Shown here: piece after piece, positions 29,387 through 39,284 of the stretch
Layout: every line of letters starts with the position of its first letter
Numbering within the stretch: the stretch's first letter is position 1
Origin: Streptomyces thinghirensis
Lineage (GTDB): Bacteria; Actinomycetota; Actinomycetia; Streptomycetales; Streptomycetaceae
Assembly (NCBI GenBank): GCA_021502835.1
Contig: JAKFGP010000013.1
Location: 62,001-126,000, forward strand
DNA: 64,000 nt
Direction of reading: 5' to 3'
Notes under the pieces: model-generated
What the model was told of the DNA's origin: nothing
The model's input: the letters and a program-made list of their open reading frames with translations, nothing else
Database searches by the model: none
Program-made: the position numbers and the translations under genes

Positions 29387-30753
29387 AGTCCCCCTGGAGC
29401 TCCTGGACCGGCCCCGCGCCCACCGCGCCCGCGGACCTGACCCTGCGGCGCGGTGCGGCGCGGGTCCTCATCGACAACTGGACCGGCACCTCCACCGTCC
29501 CCTCCCGCACCCTCTACCCCCACCAGTGGAGCTGGGACTCCGCCTTCGTCGCCATCGGACTGCGCCATCTGTCGGTGCGCCGGCGCCCAGCGGGAACTGG
29601 AGTCCCTGCTGGCCGCGCAGTGGGCCGACGGACGCGTGCCCCACATCGTCTTCAACCCCGCACTGCCCCACGACGCGTACTTCCCGAGCCCCGACTTATG
29701 GCAGTCCTCCCGGGCCGGCCGCTACACACGGCGCACCCGTCCACCGCCGAGACCTCGGGCATCGTCCAGCCGCCGGTGCACGCCCTGGCGGCGTGGCTCG
29801 TGCACCGGGCCGACCCGGCGGAGTCACGGCGCCGCGGCTTCTCGCCCGCGTCCACCCCCGGCTCACCGCCTGGCACGACTACCTCCCGCACCCGCCGCGA
29901 CCTCGGCGGCGGGGGCGCTCGCGGCCGTCGTCCACCCCTGGGAACCCGGCATGGACAACAGCCCCTGCTGGGACCGGGCCCTCCAGCGCGTCGAACCCAG
30001 CCCGCCCGACAACCTTCCGGGCGCCGACCTCGACCACGGCCACCCCGCCGACCGGCCCACCGACCTCGACTACGGCCGCCACGTCCGGCTGGCCACCGAG
30101 TACCGGGAAGCCGGCTACGACGACCGCGTCGTGCGGCACCGGTTCGCCGTGGAGGACCCGTGCTTCAACGCGCTGCTGGCCGTGAGCGAACTCGCCCTGG
30201 CCGCCATGGCACGCGAACTGGGCCTGCCGGGGGCAGCGGCACACCGAGCGGGCCGCCGAGCTGACCCGGGCACTGACGGACCGGCTCTGGGACGAGGAGG
30301 CCGGCCTCTTCCGCGTGCGCGACCTGCACACCGACACGCCGGTCGAGGAGGGGGCGTCAGCGGACTGATCCCGCTCCTAGTGCCGCACCTGCCGCGGGAT
30401 GTCGTCCGTCGCCTGCACACCGCGCTCACCGGCCCGCGCTTCGCCGCCCCGGCCACCAGCCTGGTCCCGAGCTACGACCTGACCGGCCACGCCTTCGACC
30501 CCACCCGGTACTGGCGCGGGACCGGCCTGGTTCAACACGGCCTGGCTGATCGAGCGAGGACTGCGCGCACCACGGCCTCCAGCAGGACGCCGAACGTCTG
30601 CGCGCCGACTTCCTCGCCCGGGCGGGACGCTCCGGATTCGCCGAGTACGTCGACCCGTCCACCGGGGAGGCCCGCGGCACCCGGCACTTCTCCTGGACCG
30701 CCGCCCTCGCCCTCGACCTGCTGAGCGCCGACCCGAAGGAGCCCATGCCGTGA
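29383..30753 (+). CDS. MGH1/GH63-like glycoside hydrolase
   Basis: (alpha/alpha)6-barrel glycosidase of about 450 residues. Signature segments: YPHQWSWDSAFVAIGLRHLS, QPPVHALAAWLVHR, PWEPGMDNSPCWDRAL, FAVEDPCFNALLAVSELALA, YWRGTGWFNTAWLIERGL, and the C-terminal FSWTAALALDLLS. These match the mannosylglycerate-hydrolase/GH63 C-terminal-like group. No signal peptide: a cytosolic enzyme for imported glycosides. Start GTG 29383 overlapping the previous stop; stop TGA 30751-30753 overlapping the next GTG. Six or more frame changes. Substrate unknown. Confidence 0.85.
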
Positions 30754-32710
30754 CCAGCGGCCGACCCCCGCGTCCAACTGGTGCGCGACGCCACCTTCGT
30801 CCGCCTCGGCACCGACGGGGAGATCAGCGGCACCCGCGGTCGACGCCCGACGGACTGTTCTCCCAGGACGCCCGGCACCTCAGCCGCTGGCGACTCACCG
30901 TCGACGGCGGCGCGCCCACCGCCCTCGTACCCGCCACGGCGGACACCGACGACACGGCCGCCTGCGTCCTGACCCCCGAGGGCACCCGGGACGACCCGCC
31001 CGCGTACACCGTCTTCCGGCGGCAGAGCGTCACCGCGGGCACGTTCACCGAACACCTGAGTCTGGTCAGCAACCGCCCAGGCCCCGTGACCGCCCGCCTC
31101 GGCCTCCACCGTCGACGCCGACTTCGCCGACCTCTTCGAACTCGCGCCGACGACCGCCACTACGCCAAAGCCCGGCGGGGAGCACGGGGTCCAGGAGACC
31201 GCGGACGGTCTGCTCCTCACCTACCGGCGAGCCGACTGGCACGCCCCGGACCGGAGGTCGTCTGCCGCCCCGCCCCGGACTCGGTCGACGCCCCCGGAGG
31301 CGCACCGGGGCCCACCGCGTGGACGTTCACCTGGCACCTGCCGCTCGACGCCCACGGCCGAACCGACCTGCACCTGACCGTCCGCGCCCCACCCGCACGG
31401 ACGCACCGTGCGCCGCCGCTGCCGCTGCCGCTGCCGCTGCCGCTGCCGAACGACGCCCGAACCGGCATGAACCGACGACGGACGCGACGGACGCGACGGA
31501 CGACCTGACGCTCACCGTCGAGCGCGGTCTCGCCGACATCGACCTGCTGACCATCCCGGTCCCCGGCGTCGACGGCGAGGACGTGTGCGTCCCGGCCGCC
31601 GGTATCCCCTGGTTCCTCACCCTGTTCGGCCGCGACTCACTGCTGACGTCCTACTTCCTGCTGCCGTACCGGCCCGCGACGGCGGCCGCCGTCCTGAGCG
31701 CGCTCGCCGCCACCCAGGGGCAGCGCCACGACGTCTTCAGCGGCGAGCAGCCCGGACGCATGGTCCACGAGACCCGGCACGGCGAACTCGCCCACTCCCG
31801 GCAGGTGCCGTACGGCCGGTACTACGGTGCCGTGGACGCCACGCCGCTCTTCCCTCGTCCTCCTCCACGCCCACCCACGAGGCGACCGGCGACCGCTCCT
31901 GGCCGTACGTCTGAGCGGCACGCCCGGAAGGCGGTCGACTGGATGCTCACCGACGGCGGCCTGGAGAAGCACGGCTACTCTCGTGTACACCCCCGACCCG
32001 GGCGGGCTGGTCAACCATAACTGGAAGGACTCCGCGGGCGCCATCTGCTTCCCGCGACGGCACCCAGGCCCAGGGACCCATCGCGGTGTCGAAGCGCAGG
32101 TTACGCCTATGACGCACTCCTGCGCACGGCCCGGCTCGCCGAGGACATCTGGCGGGACGGGCCCTACGCGCGTCGGCTCCGCGAGACCGCCGCCCGGCTG
32201 CGGGACCGCTTCACCACGGACTTCTGGATGCCGGAGGCGGACTTCCCGGCGCTCGCCCTGGACGGCGCCGGCCGCTAGGTCGACGTGCTGGCCTCGGACG
32301 CCGGGCACCTGCTGTGGTCGGGCATCCTCGACCCGGAACGCTCCCGCCGGGTGGGGACGACGGCTGCTGGAGCCGGACTTCTTCTCCGGCTGGGCGATCC
32401 GACCCTCGCCGCCGGCCAGCGGCCGTACCACCCGCTGTCGTACCACCGGGGCAGCGCCTGGCCGCACGACAACGCGGTCATCGCCCTGGGCCTGGCCCGC
32501 CAGGGGCTCACGGCCGAGGTGCGCACCGTCGCCGAGGGGCTCGTCGCGGCGGCGGCCCACCACGGCCACCGGCTGCCCGAGGTCCTCGCCGGCTACGACC
32601 GCTCGGCGACCGCCGGACCGGTCCCGTATCCCCACCCTGCTCCCCCAGGCCTGGGCGGCCGCCACCCCGCGCCGGCCCTGCGGACGGCACTGGAGCAGGC
32701 ACGGCGGTAA
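30750..32710 (+). CDS. Glycogen-debranching-type glycoside hydrolase
   Basis: About 650 residues. The N-terminal domain (glycogen-debranching N-terminal type) reads DATFVRLGTDGEI, STPDGLFSQDARHLSRWRLTVDG and SLVSNRPGPVTARL. After a repeat-bearing linker comes the (alpha/alpha)6 catalytic part: GIPWFLTLFGRDSLLTSYFLLPY, GRMVHETRHGELA, GAVDATPLFLVLLH, NWKDSAGAICFPDG, YHPLSYHRGSAWPHDNA. Starts at GTG 30750 overlapping the MGH1-like gene; stop TAA 32708-32710. It has many frame changes and an in-frame TAG at 32277 where Gln is expected. No signal peptide, so it is a cytosolic partner of the preceding glycosidase. Confidence 0.85.
31415..31444 (+). repeat. Five tandem GCCGCT hexamers inside the debranching gene
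   Basis: Five exact copies of GCCGCT in the linker between the N-terminal and catalytic domains, followed about 35 bases later by near-tandem GACGGACGC units (31477-31500). In one frame the hexamers give a poly-Ala run, consistent with a flexible linker. Copy number could vary between strains or be a read artefact. Confidence 0.7.
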
Positions 32711-32757
32711 CGGCCCGACAGTGGGCGATCCCCACGAGCGGTGACGTACCTACTTCC

Positions 32758-33199
32758 TTACTGCGGGGTCGTGCGTGCGCGGTCGCGCTCCGGCGTGCCG
32801 ACGTGATGGCGGCAGCCCGCGTCGTGCCGTGCGCCCAGAGAGGTCCACCACCGCTCGCAGCAGTCGTCGCGGAAGGGGACGCGGGCGGCAGCGGGGCGGG
32901 TGCACCCCGGGCCGTGCACGGCCCCGCCGGAGTGCTGCCAGAACGCGCAGCAGGGCTTCAGCGTCGCGGCGAGCGGCTGCCGCAGGCGGGGACGTGCCAG
33001 CCGCTCGGCGCGCTGTGCCCGCGCGACCCGCAGCCGGTGCTCCGTCCGGGCGCGGGCGGCCACCAGGCGAACACGGCGGCGGCGTACCAGGCCGGGCAGG
33101 GGCGAGCCACGGGTGGTGGGTGGCCGCGTATCCGGCCGCCGCGAGAAGGAGGGCGGCGGCGGCACGGCACGCGCGGGCGGTGCGCAGGCTCGGCGTCAC
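32758..33199 (-). CDS. Hypothetical protein with TM segment and Cys/His/Trp-rich C-terminus
   Basis: Not assigned to a named family. About 145 residues. An N-terminal ARACRAAAALLLAAAGYAA helix is followed by a second hydrophobic PAWYAAAVFAWWPP and an Arg-rich segment. The C-terminal half carries CCAFWQHSGGAVHGPGC, then DDCCERWWTSLGARHDAGCRHH: six Cys and several His, suggesting metal binding or disulfides. I recall similar uncharacterised Streptomyces proteins. Start GTG 33199 with GGGAG upstream; stop TAA 32758-32760. Two frame changes. It lies downstream of the GntR gene on the same strand. Confidence 0.6.
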
Positions 33200-33276
33200 A
33201 GGGAACTCCCGTTGGTCGGCGACGGAGAGGGCCTCCGGGACATCCGTATGCCCGCTGTTCGCCGCCGAAAGCCGCG

Positions 33277-33952
33277 CTAAGGCCGTTCGTTCTCCTGCGC
33301 CCGTTCCCGCGCGTGGTGGCCCAGGGCGCGCTGCGGCTCGTCGCCAGGTGATGGAGGACGAGCGCCTGTACGCGCTCGACGTCAGGCGCTCCGCGATGGC
33401 CTGGTAGAGAGCCTCGTGTTCCAGCGCCACGGCCAGCAGGCCGTCGTGTGGCCCATGAGCCACCGCAGCCGGCTGCGCAGGACGCGCTCGAGTTCGTTGA
33501 GGAGCTCGTTGGCGGCCAGGGAGATGACCGTCTGGTGGAAGTCGGCGGCAGCCTGGCGGGCCTGCACCGCGTCGTCCCGCGCGGGCCGCCTCCAGTTCGG
33601 CGTCCACCGTCGCGCGCAGCTTCTCCAGTCCGGGACGTGTGCCGCTGGGCGGCGAGCCGGAACGCCAGGGTCTCCAGGCCCGAACGGACCTCGTCGAGGT
33701 CGGCGATGTCGCTCGTGGTGAACTCCCGTACCACCGCCCAGGAGCGCGGTCGAGGCGTCACCAGGCCCCTCGGACACCAGGGTCTTCTAGGGCCTCCCGG
33801 ACAGGCGAGCCGGCTCACGCCGAGCGCCCTCGGCCAGCTCCCGTTCCACCAGGCGGCTGGCCCGGCCGGCGCCGCGCACCGTCGACGATCTCGTCGCGCA
33901 ACTGCCGCGTGACCCGCTCGGACTCGGGCGTGAAGCCCTCTGACGCAGCCAT
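33277..33952 (-). CDS. GntR-family (FadR-type) transcriptional regulator
   Basis: About 220 residues. The winged helix reads VTRQLRDEIVDG, RLVERELAEGLGVSRLPVREALKTLVSEGLV. The all-helical FCD effector domain has LDEVRSGLETLAFRLAAQR, AAADFHQTVISLAANELL and ALEHEALYQAIAERDVERVQALVLHHL, with the metal-binding Asp/His pattern. Start ATG 33952, stop TAG 33277-33279. About eight frame changes and an apparent TAG near 33787. It lies downstream of the racemase and NCS1 genes on the same strand and probably regulates them. Confidence 0.85.
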
Positions 33953-34140
33953 CGCCGTCCCTTCGTCTGTCTTCCCGTTCCGAGGCGCGCCGACCGCGCC
34001 GGTGCGGGGCGTCGGTCGAGCGGCCCGTCGGAATACCCCGCGGCCGATGTGGCCGGTGTGGCCGGTGTGCGGCTGGTGCGCGGCCAGCCCACCGGGGGCG
34101 CGGGACAGGGGAGATGGACAGGGGGAGAGGGTTGGGACTC

Positions 34141-34157
34141 GGCGGTCTCAGACCGCC
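34141..34157. terminator. Hairpin GGCGGTC-TCA-GACCGCC at the racemase stop
   Basis: Perfect 7-bp stem with the reverse complement of the racemase TGA as its loop. It could end or attenuate the NCS1-racemase transcript before the GntR gene, 190 bp further on. Confidence 0.5.
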
Positions 34158-34874
34158 TTCCAGAGCCAGTTGACGATCTGCTTGGGGCGCGGTCGCGCGT
34201 AGGTGCGCACCTTGGACGTGGACAGGCCGAGCCGGACCAGTGACTCGGCGATCGTCACGGCGGCGGCGATCCCGTCGACCACGGGGACACCGGTGCGTTC
34301 CACCACGCGTTCGGCGAGGCCGGCCATGCCGCCGCAGCCCAGGCAGATCACCTCGGCGCGGTCCTCCTCGACCGCGCGGGCGGCCTGCGCGGTGATGGCG
34401 TCCACGGCGGCCTGTTCGTCCCGTTCCAGTTCCAGTACGGCGAGCCCGCTGGCGCGTCACGGAGGCGCATCTGGCGCTCAGCCCGGCCACCTCCAGCCGC
34501 TCCTCGATCAGGGGGACCGTGCGGTCGAGGGTGGTGACGACGGAGTAGCGGCGGCCCAGGAACTGGGCGGTGCTCGCCGCGGCCTCGGTGATGTCGACGA
34601 CGGGGACGTCGAGCAGTTCCTGAAGACCCTCCCGGCCGTGTCTCGCCGTACCCGGCCTGGATCTACCGCGTTCGAACGGCTCCGGGTGCGCGCGGACGGT
34701 CTCCATGACGGCGATCGCGGCGAGGTAGCTCTCGTAGTTCCCTCGACGGACTCCGCGCCGAGCGCGGGGTCAGGGGAACGATCTCGGTGCCGGGGAGGCC
34801 GCGCCGGCCGCCTGCTTGCCGATCGCGTCGGTGATGGACTGCGTGGTGTTGACGTTGACCACGAGGATGCGCAT
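34148..34874 (-). CDS. Asp/Glu/hydantoin racemase family protein
   Basis: Cofactor-independent racemase of about 240 residues. MRILVVNVNTTQSITDAIG opens the fold; YSVVTTLDRTVPLIEE precedes the active-site Cys region; EVICLGCGGMAGLAERV carries the second Cys. GVPVVDGIAAAVTIAESLVRLGLSTSK is typical of hydantoin racemases (HyuE/DcuR-like). Start ATG 34874. Frame changes at about four places; the first Cys segment (GLSARCASVRASG) is present. With the NCS1 permease it suggests use of hydantoins or allantoin-like ureides (inference). Confidence 0.87.
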
Positions 34875-34920
34875 GGGCGGGCCTTCTGCTCGGGTGGGGT
34901 GTGGCGCGGCGACGGCGGAG

Positions 34921-36404
34921 CTATTCCGCGGCGACGGCGATGGCTTCGCCGTCCACGTCGCGGATCGGCGAGGCACGGTCGGCGATGAGCGCGTACAGCG
35001 CCGCGGCGATGATCGCGCCGATGAACCAGGAGAAGCCGGCCGCGGCGTGGAAGTAGGGCACCAGGGCGACGACGACGGCGATGGCGGCGCTCGGCACGAA
35101 GGCGGCGACGGCCCGCGGGTTGTAGCGCGCGGCTAGTGGTACTCGGCGCCCGCTTGCTCGGTGTAGGGGGCCGGCACGTTCACCCGGGACTTCCGCAGCA
35201 GCCAGTAGTCCGCCATGATCACGCCGAAGAGGGGCCGAGCAGGGCGCCCAGCCCGCCGAGTAAGTTGACGACGACCGGGCTGTTGTAGAGGTTCCAGGGT
35301 GTGATCACCAGGCCAGGATCGCGCTCACGAGGCCGGCCCGGCGGAAGTCGAGCCGGTGCGGGAAGAGGTCGACCAGGGCGTAGATCGGCGCCACGAAGTT
35401 GGCCAGCAGGTTCACCGCCACGGTCAGGGCGATGAGGGCGAGTGAGGCCACGGCCAGCAGGAACATGTTGGGGATGGTCCTGACGATGTCCATCCGGACT
35501 GGTGATGACGTGCCGTCGAGAGAGAACTGCGCTCGCTGAGGATCGCCACGATGACGGCGAAGAAGAGCATGTTCACGGGGATGCCGATCACGTTCCCGCG
35601 GACGATGGAGCCGCGGCTCTGGCGGACCAGGTGAAGTCGCAGAAGTTCAGGACGAACGTCCCGTAGATCACTGACCCACAGGGCGGCGGCCTGCAGGACC
35701 TGGAGCCACATCGCGCCGCCGGTGAGCGGCTCGCCGTCGGACAGACTGATCGAGCCGTCCGCCCGGAGCGAACATCCACACCGCGAGGGCGCACATGGTG
35801 AGCAGCGTGGTGCGGCGCCGCGAAGGCCATGTACCGGCGGATCATCTGCATCCCGTAGCTCACGATGACCACTTGCAGGGCCCACAGGACCAGGAAGGTG
35901 ATCCAGCCGAGCGTCGACTGGCCGAGCAGGGAGTTCGTGTCCAGGCGGGCCAGGCCGGGGAACATCGCCACCAGCAGGGTGCTCAGCACCGCGGAGGCGA
36001 GGTAGGTCTGGATACCAAACCAGGCGATGGCGACGGCACCTCGAACGGCGGCCGGGAGTTTCGCTCCTTTGATGCCGAACGCGATGCGGCTCATCACGGG
36101 GAAGGGGACGCCGGTCTTGTGTCCCATGAACCCGGACAGCGTCAGCAGCAGGAAGAGCAGGACCGACGCGAGCGCGAAGGCGGCGAGGATGCCCCACACG
36201 TTCAGTCCCAGGGCGAACAGTCCGATGGCGAAGGCGTAGTTCCCGAGGCTGTGAACGTCGTTGGCCCACAGCGTGAAGACGTTGTAGGCGCCCCAGCGGC
36301 GCCCCTTCCCTCTTCGTCGGGGCCAGGTCGTACGTGTACAGGCCCGAGCTGGGGGCGGTGTCACTGGTCTCCGCGGGCGAGCGGCGGTCTTCCAGGGCAG
36401 TCAT
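34921..36404 (-). CDS. NCS1-family permease (hydantoin/allantoin/nucleobase type)
   Basis: Twelve-TM sodium or proton symporter, about 490 residues. N-terminal LYTYDLAPTKREG.RRWGAYNVFTLWANDVHSLGNYAFAIGLF is the NCS1 signature. Then FMGHKTGVPFPVMSRIAFGIKG, VAIAWFGIQTYLASAVLSTLL, FVLNFCDF and GNVIGIPVNMLFFAVIVAIL. Start ATG 36404 with AGGAG upstream; stop TAG 34921-34923. Many frame changes, and a TAG near 35136. First gene of the operon NCS1-racemase-GntR(-hypothetical). Confidence 0.88.
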
Positions 36405-36460
36405 ACGGGACTCCTGGGATCAGGTGCGGGGAGTTGGAGAGTTCCACAAAGCGGAAGCGG

Positions 36461-36540
36461 CGTTCCGATGAACAGAACGTAGTTTTCGCCAAACGGCACC
36501 GTCAAGAGGTTCTGCGGCTTAGAAATGGAATACCATTTTC
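36461..36540 (-). promoter_or_regulatory. Probable promoter with two palindromes upstream of the NCS1 gene
   Basis: On the minus strand, TTGACG (36505-36500) and TACGTT (36481-36476) with an 18-bp spacer form a good -35/-10 pair. CGTTC-N9-GAACG (36461-36479) overlaps the -10 and start site. GAAATGGAATACCATTTTC (36522-36540), an AT-rich near-perfect palindrome, lies upstream of -35. The local GntR regulator may bind one of them. The second overlaps the assumed 3' end of the LacI gene. Confidence 0.55.
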
Positions 36541-37680
36541 GGGCCGGCGCGCCTCGCCTGCCCGTCACCGCCCTCATCGGACCCGTCGTGGGCCTGCCGC
36601 CCGCGCTCGTCGAACCGACCGCCCCTCAGCGCGCTCGTGGCCCCCTCCGTACTCTCTCTCAGGACGAGCCGGTGGGCCACGATGCGGTCCTGGGGCGACA
36701 GCACACCCGAATCGGCGCCGTCACTCACGCCGTCCGGTCCCGTCGCCTCCTCGATGCGGCGCTGGAGCAGTTGCACGGCGACCTTGGCCACCGCCGCCTT
36801 GTCGGGGGCCACCGTGCTCAGCGTCGGTACGCTGAAACGCCCGCCCTCCACGTCGTCGAAGCCGATGACGGCGACGTCCTCGGGCACCTTGACGCCGTGC
36901 TCGTGCAGGGCGCGCAACGCGCCCAGCGCCAACTGGTCGTTGAGACAGAGCAGCGCGTCGGGCCGCGCGCCGTCCCGCAGTGCCCGCGCCACGGCCTCGG
37001 CGCCGTCGGGCATCCGAGAGGAGTCGACCGGCAGCAGGGCCGCCGGATCGTAGGCGATGCCCGCTTCTTCCAGGGCGGCACGGTAGCCGCGGGTGCGGGC
37101 CTCGCCGTCCCCAGACCCGAGTCGTCGCGTCCGCCGACGGCGAGGACGCGGGCCGCCCGAGACCGATCAGGTGGTTCGTCGCCTCGCGCGCGGCACTCTC
37201 GTTGTCGATGGCCACGTGGTCGGCGCCCTCCTCCAGCAACTCACCGAGCAGCACGGTGGGCGGGGCGCCCGCGCGGTCGCGCAGGTCGTCCGCGGTCAGG
37301 GCGAGCGGGCCTGGGATGATCCCGTCCACGAAGGCGGAGCCGAAGCCGGCCAGCGCCGCCAGCTCATGGTCGCGATCCGCCCCGGACTGATGGATCAGCA
37401 CGGTCAGGGAGCACTGCTCGGCCTCGCGGATCACATGCCGCGCCAGCTCGGCGAAGTACGGGATGTCCAGTTCGGGAACGACCAGGGCGATGATGCCGGT
37501 GCGGCCCTTGCGCAGGTGACGCCCGGCCAGGTTCACCCGGTAGCCGAGCTGTTCGATGGCCTCGCGCACCACCTGCCTGGTCCGGTCGGAGACATGGGCG
37601 TAGTCGTTGATGACATTGGAGACCGTCTTCTCCGACACGCCCGCACGACGTGCGACGTCCTTGATCCTGGGCCGTGCCAC
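36519..37680 (-). CDS. LacI-family transcriptional regulator
   Basis: Sugar-responsive repressor of about 350-385 residues. Helix-turn-helix at the start: RIKDVARRAGVSEKTVSNVIN with hinge HLRKGRTGIIALVV. Ligand domain: LDIPYFAELARHVIREAEQ, PTVLLGELLEEGADHVAIDNESAAREAT, PDALLCLNDQLALGALRAL, VAVIGFDDVEGGRFSVPTLSTVAPDK. Start GTG 37680. Two or three frame changes. The C-terminal end is uncertain: the frame runs to 36519 through a Gly/Arg-rich tail that may be an indel artefact, with true termination perhaps near 36630. Divergent from the importer it probably controls. Confidence 0.9.
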
Positions 37681-37815
37681 CGAGACCTCCCTGCCTCTCG
37701 CGCGAGGGCCGGTCTATGTCCTTCCGCTACCGCACCGGCCCGAGCGCAGGTCGGAGTAACCCCCGGCGTGACTCCCCGCGCACCGTCGCCGCTGCCCGTC
37801 TTGGGGCCACAGCTC

Positions 37816-37842
37816 TTTACAGCCCATGTACATCGATGTAAA
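37816..37842. promoter_or_regulatory. Operator-like palindrome between lacI-type regulator and importer
   Basis: TACATCGATGTA (37829-37840) is a perfect 12-bp palindrome with a central CG, as LacI-family sites have. It sits in a wider TTTACA-N15-TGTAAA inverted repeat (37816-37842), 45 bases upstream of the binding-protein start. AT-rich for this genome. Confidence 0.65.
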
Positions 37843-37884
37843 AACTAGCCACCGCATCAGCGTCCGGCCGTCGAAAGGTCCGCG

Positions 37885-39263
37885 ATGAGTTCCCGTTTGC
37901 CTGCCCGGGGGGTGCCGGCCGCGTCCGACCCGGTACGCCGCCTCCAGCCGCCGCCGGCTCCTGCGTCACACCATGGCCGGAACGGGAGCCCTGCTCGCCG
38001 CGGGCCCGCTCTCCGGCTGCGCCTCACCGGCCTCCGCCTCGGGCGCTTCCGCGCTGAGCGTCTGGGACCTGTTCCAGGGCGGCGACGGGATGCTGATGGA
38101 CGACATGATCGAGGCCGTCTCCAAGGGGGCCGCGCGGGGCCGAGGGCTTCGAGGTCGACCGCACGATCCTGGACTGGGGCCCGTCCTACTACACCAAACT
38201 CGCCATGTCCGCCGCCGGCGGCCGGGGCCTCCGACGTGGCCGCCATGCATCTGTCCCGGCTGGCGGGCTACGCGCCCGGCGGCCTGGTGGACGCCTTCGA
38301 CCTGGACCTGCTCGCCGAGTTCGGGGTCACGCGGAAGGACTTCACGCCGGCCGTCTGGGCGCGTACGCAGCACGATGGAACGGTCTACGCGATCCCGCTC
38401 GACGTCCACCCGTTCATCGTCTTCTACGACAAGGAGGCCGCGGACACCGCCGGTCTCCTGGACTCCCTCGGGGAACTGGCTCCGATGGGCCTCGCCCGAG
38501 GCGCTGCTGTGACGCGGGCAAGGCCCTCGCCGAGGCGACCGGGGAGTCCGGCATCCTCTTCGGCCACGTCACCGACACGGCACAGAACTGGCGGCTGTTC
38601 GCCGGCCTCTACGCGCAGACCGGTGCCGAGTTCACCCTGCCGGACGGGGGACCCCCGGAGATCGACATCGACGCCGCCGTACGCGTCGTGACGTTGATGA
38701 AGCAGCTCTTCGACGGCCGGACCAACCCCAACAACCTGGACTACAACGGCGCACTGGCCGCCTTCACCGGCGACCGCGGCGGCATGGCCATGCTCGGCGA
38801 GTGGGAGCTGCCGACGCTGAAGCAGTCCGGCATCCCGCTGGGGGCCGCCCCCTTCCCCCAGGTCTTCGAGAAGCCGGCCGTCTACACCGACAGCCACAGC
38901 TTCGTCCTCCCGCACCAGGAGAACCCCGACCCGGCGCGGCGACGCGAGGCCCACCGGTATGTCGCGGAGATCCTCAAGCAGAGCCTCACCTGGGCGAGCG
39001 CCGGTCACATCCCCGCCTATCAGCCCGTGCTCGCGGAACCGGAGTACGCGGCCCTCGACCCGCAGTCCTCCTACGCGGACGCCGCGAAGGTGGCGGTGCT
39101 CGACCCGCCCAACTGGTTCGTCGGCGCGGGTTCGAACTTCCAGAACCGGATGTGTCAGCCGCTCCAGTCGGCGCTGCTGGGCAACACGTCCGCCGAGAAG
39201 GCGGTGCGTCAGATGGTCCGCGAGGCGGACGCGCTGCTGCGGCAGCCCAACCCGGTGGCCTGA
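37885..39263 (+). CDS. ABC sugar importer substrate-binding lipoprotein
   Basis: Extracellular solute-binding protein, about 450 residues. The Arg-rich signal with RHTMAGTGALLAAGPLSGCASP shows the lipobox Cys. Then LSVWDLFQGGDGMLMDDMI, HGTVYAIPLDVHPFIVFYDKEAA, GDRGGMAMLGEWELPTLKQ and KPAVYTDSHSFVLPHQENPD. Start ATG 37885; TGA at 39261-39263. Four frame changes before 38560, then a clean frame. First gene of a plus-strand importer operon under the divergent LacI regulator. Confidence 0.9.
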
Positions 39264-39284
39264 CCAGCAGAAGGAGTGACCGAC

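Noticed and set aside
34045..34080. GTGGCCGGT near-tandem repeats upstream of the GntR gene
   Set aside because: Only two to three imperfect units and no clear role; likely compositional.
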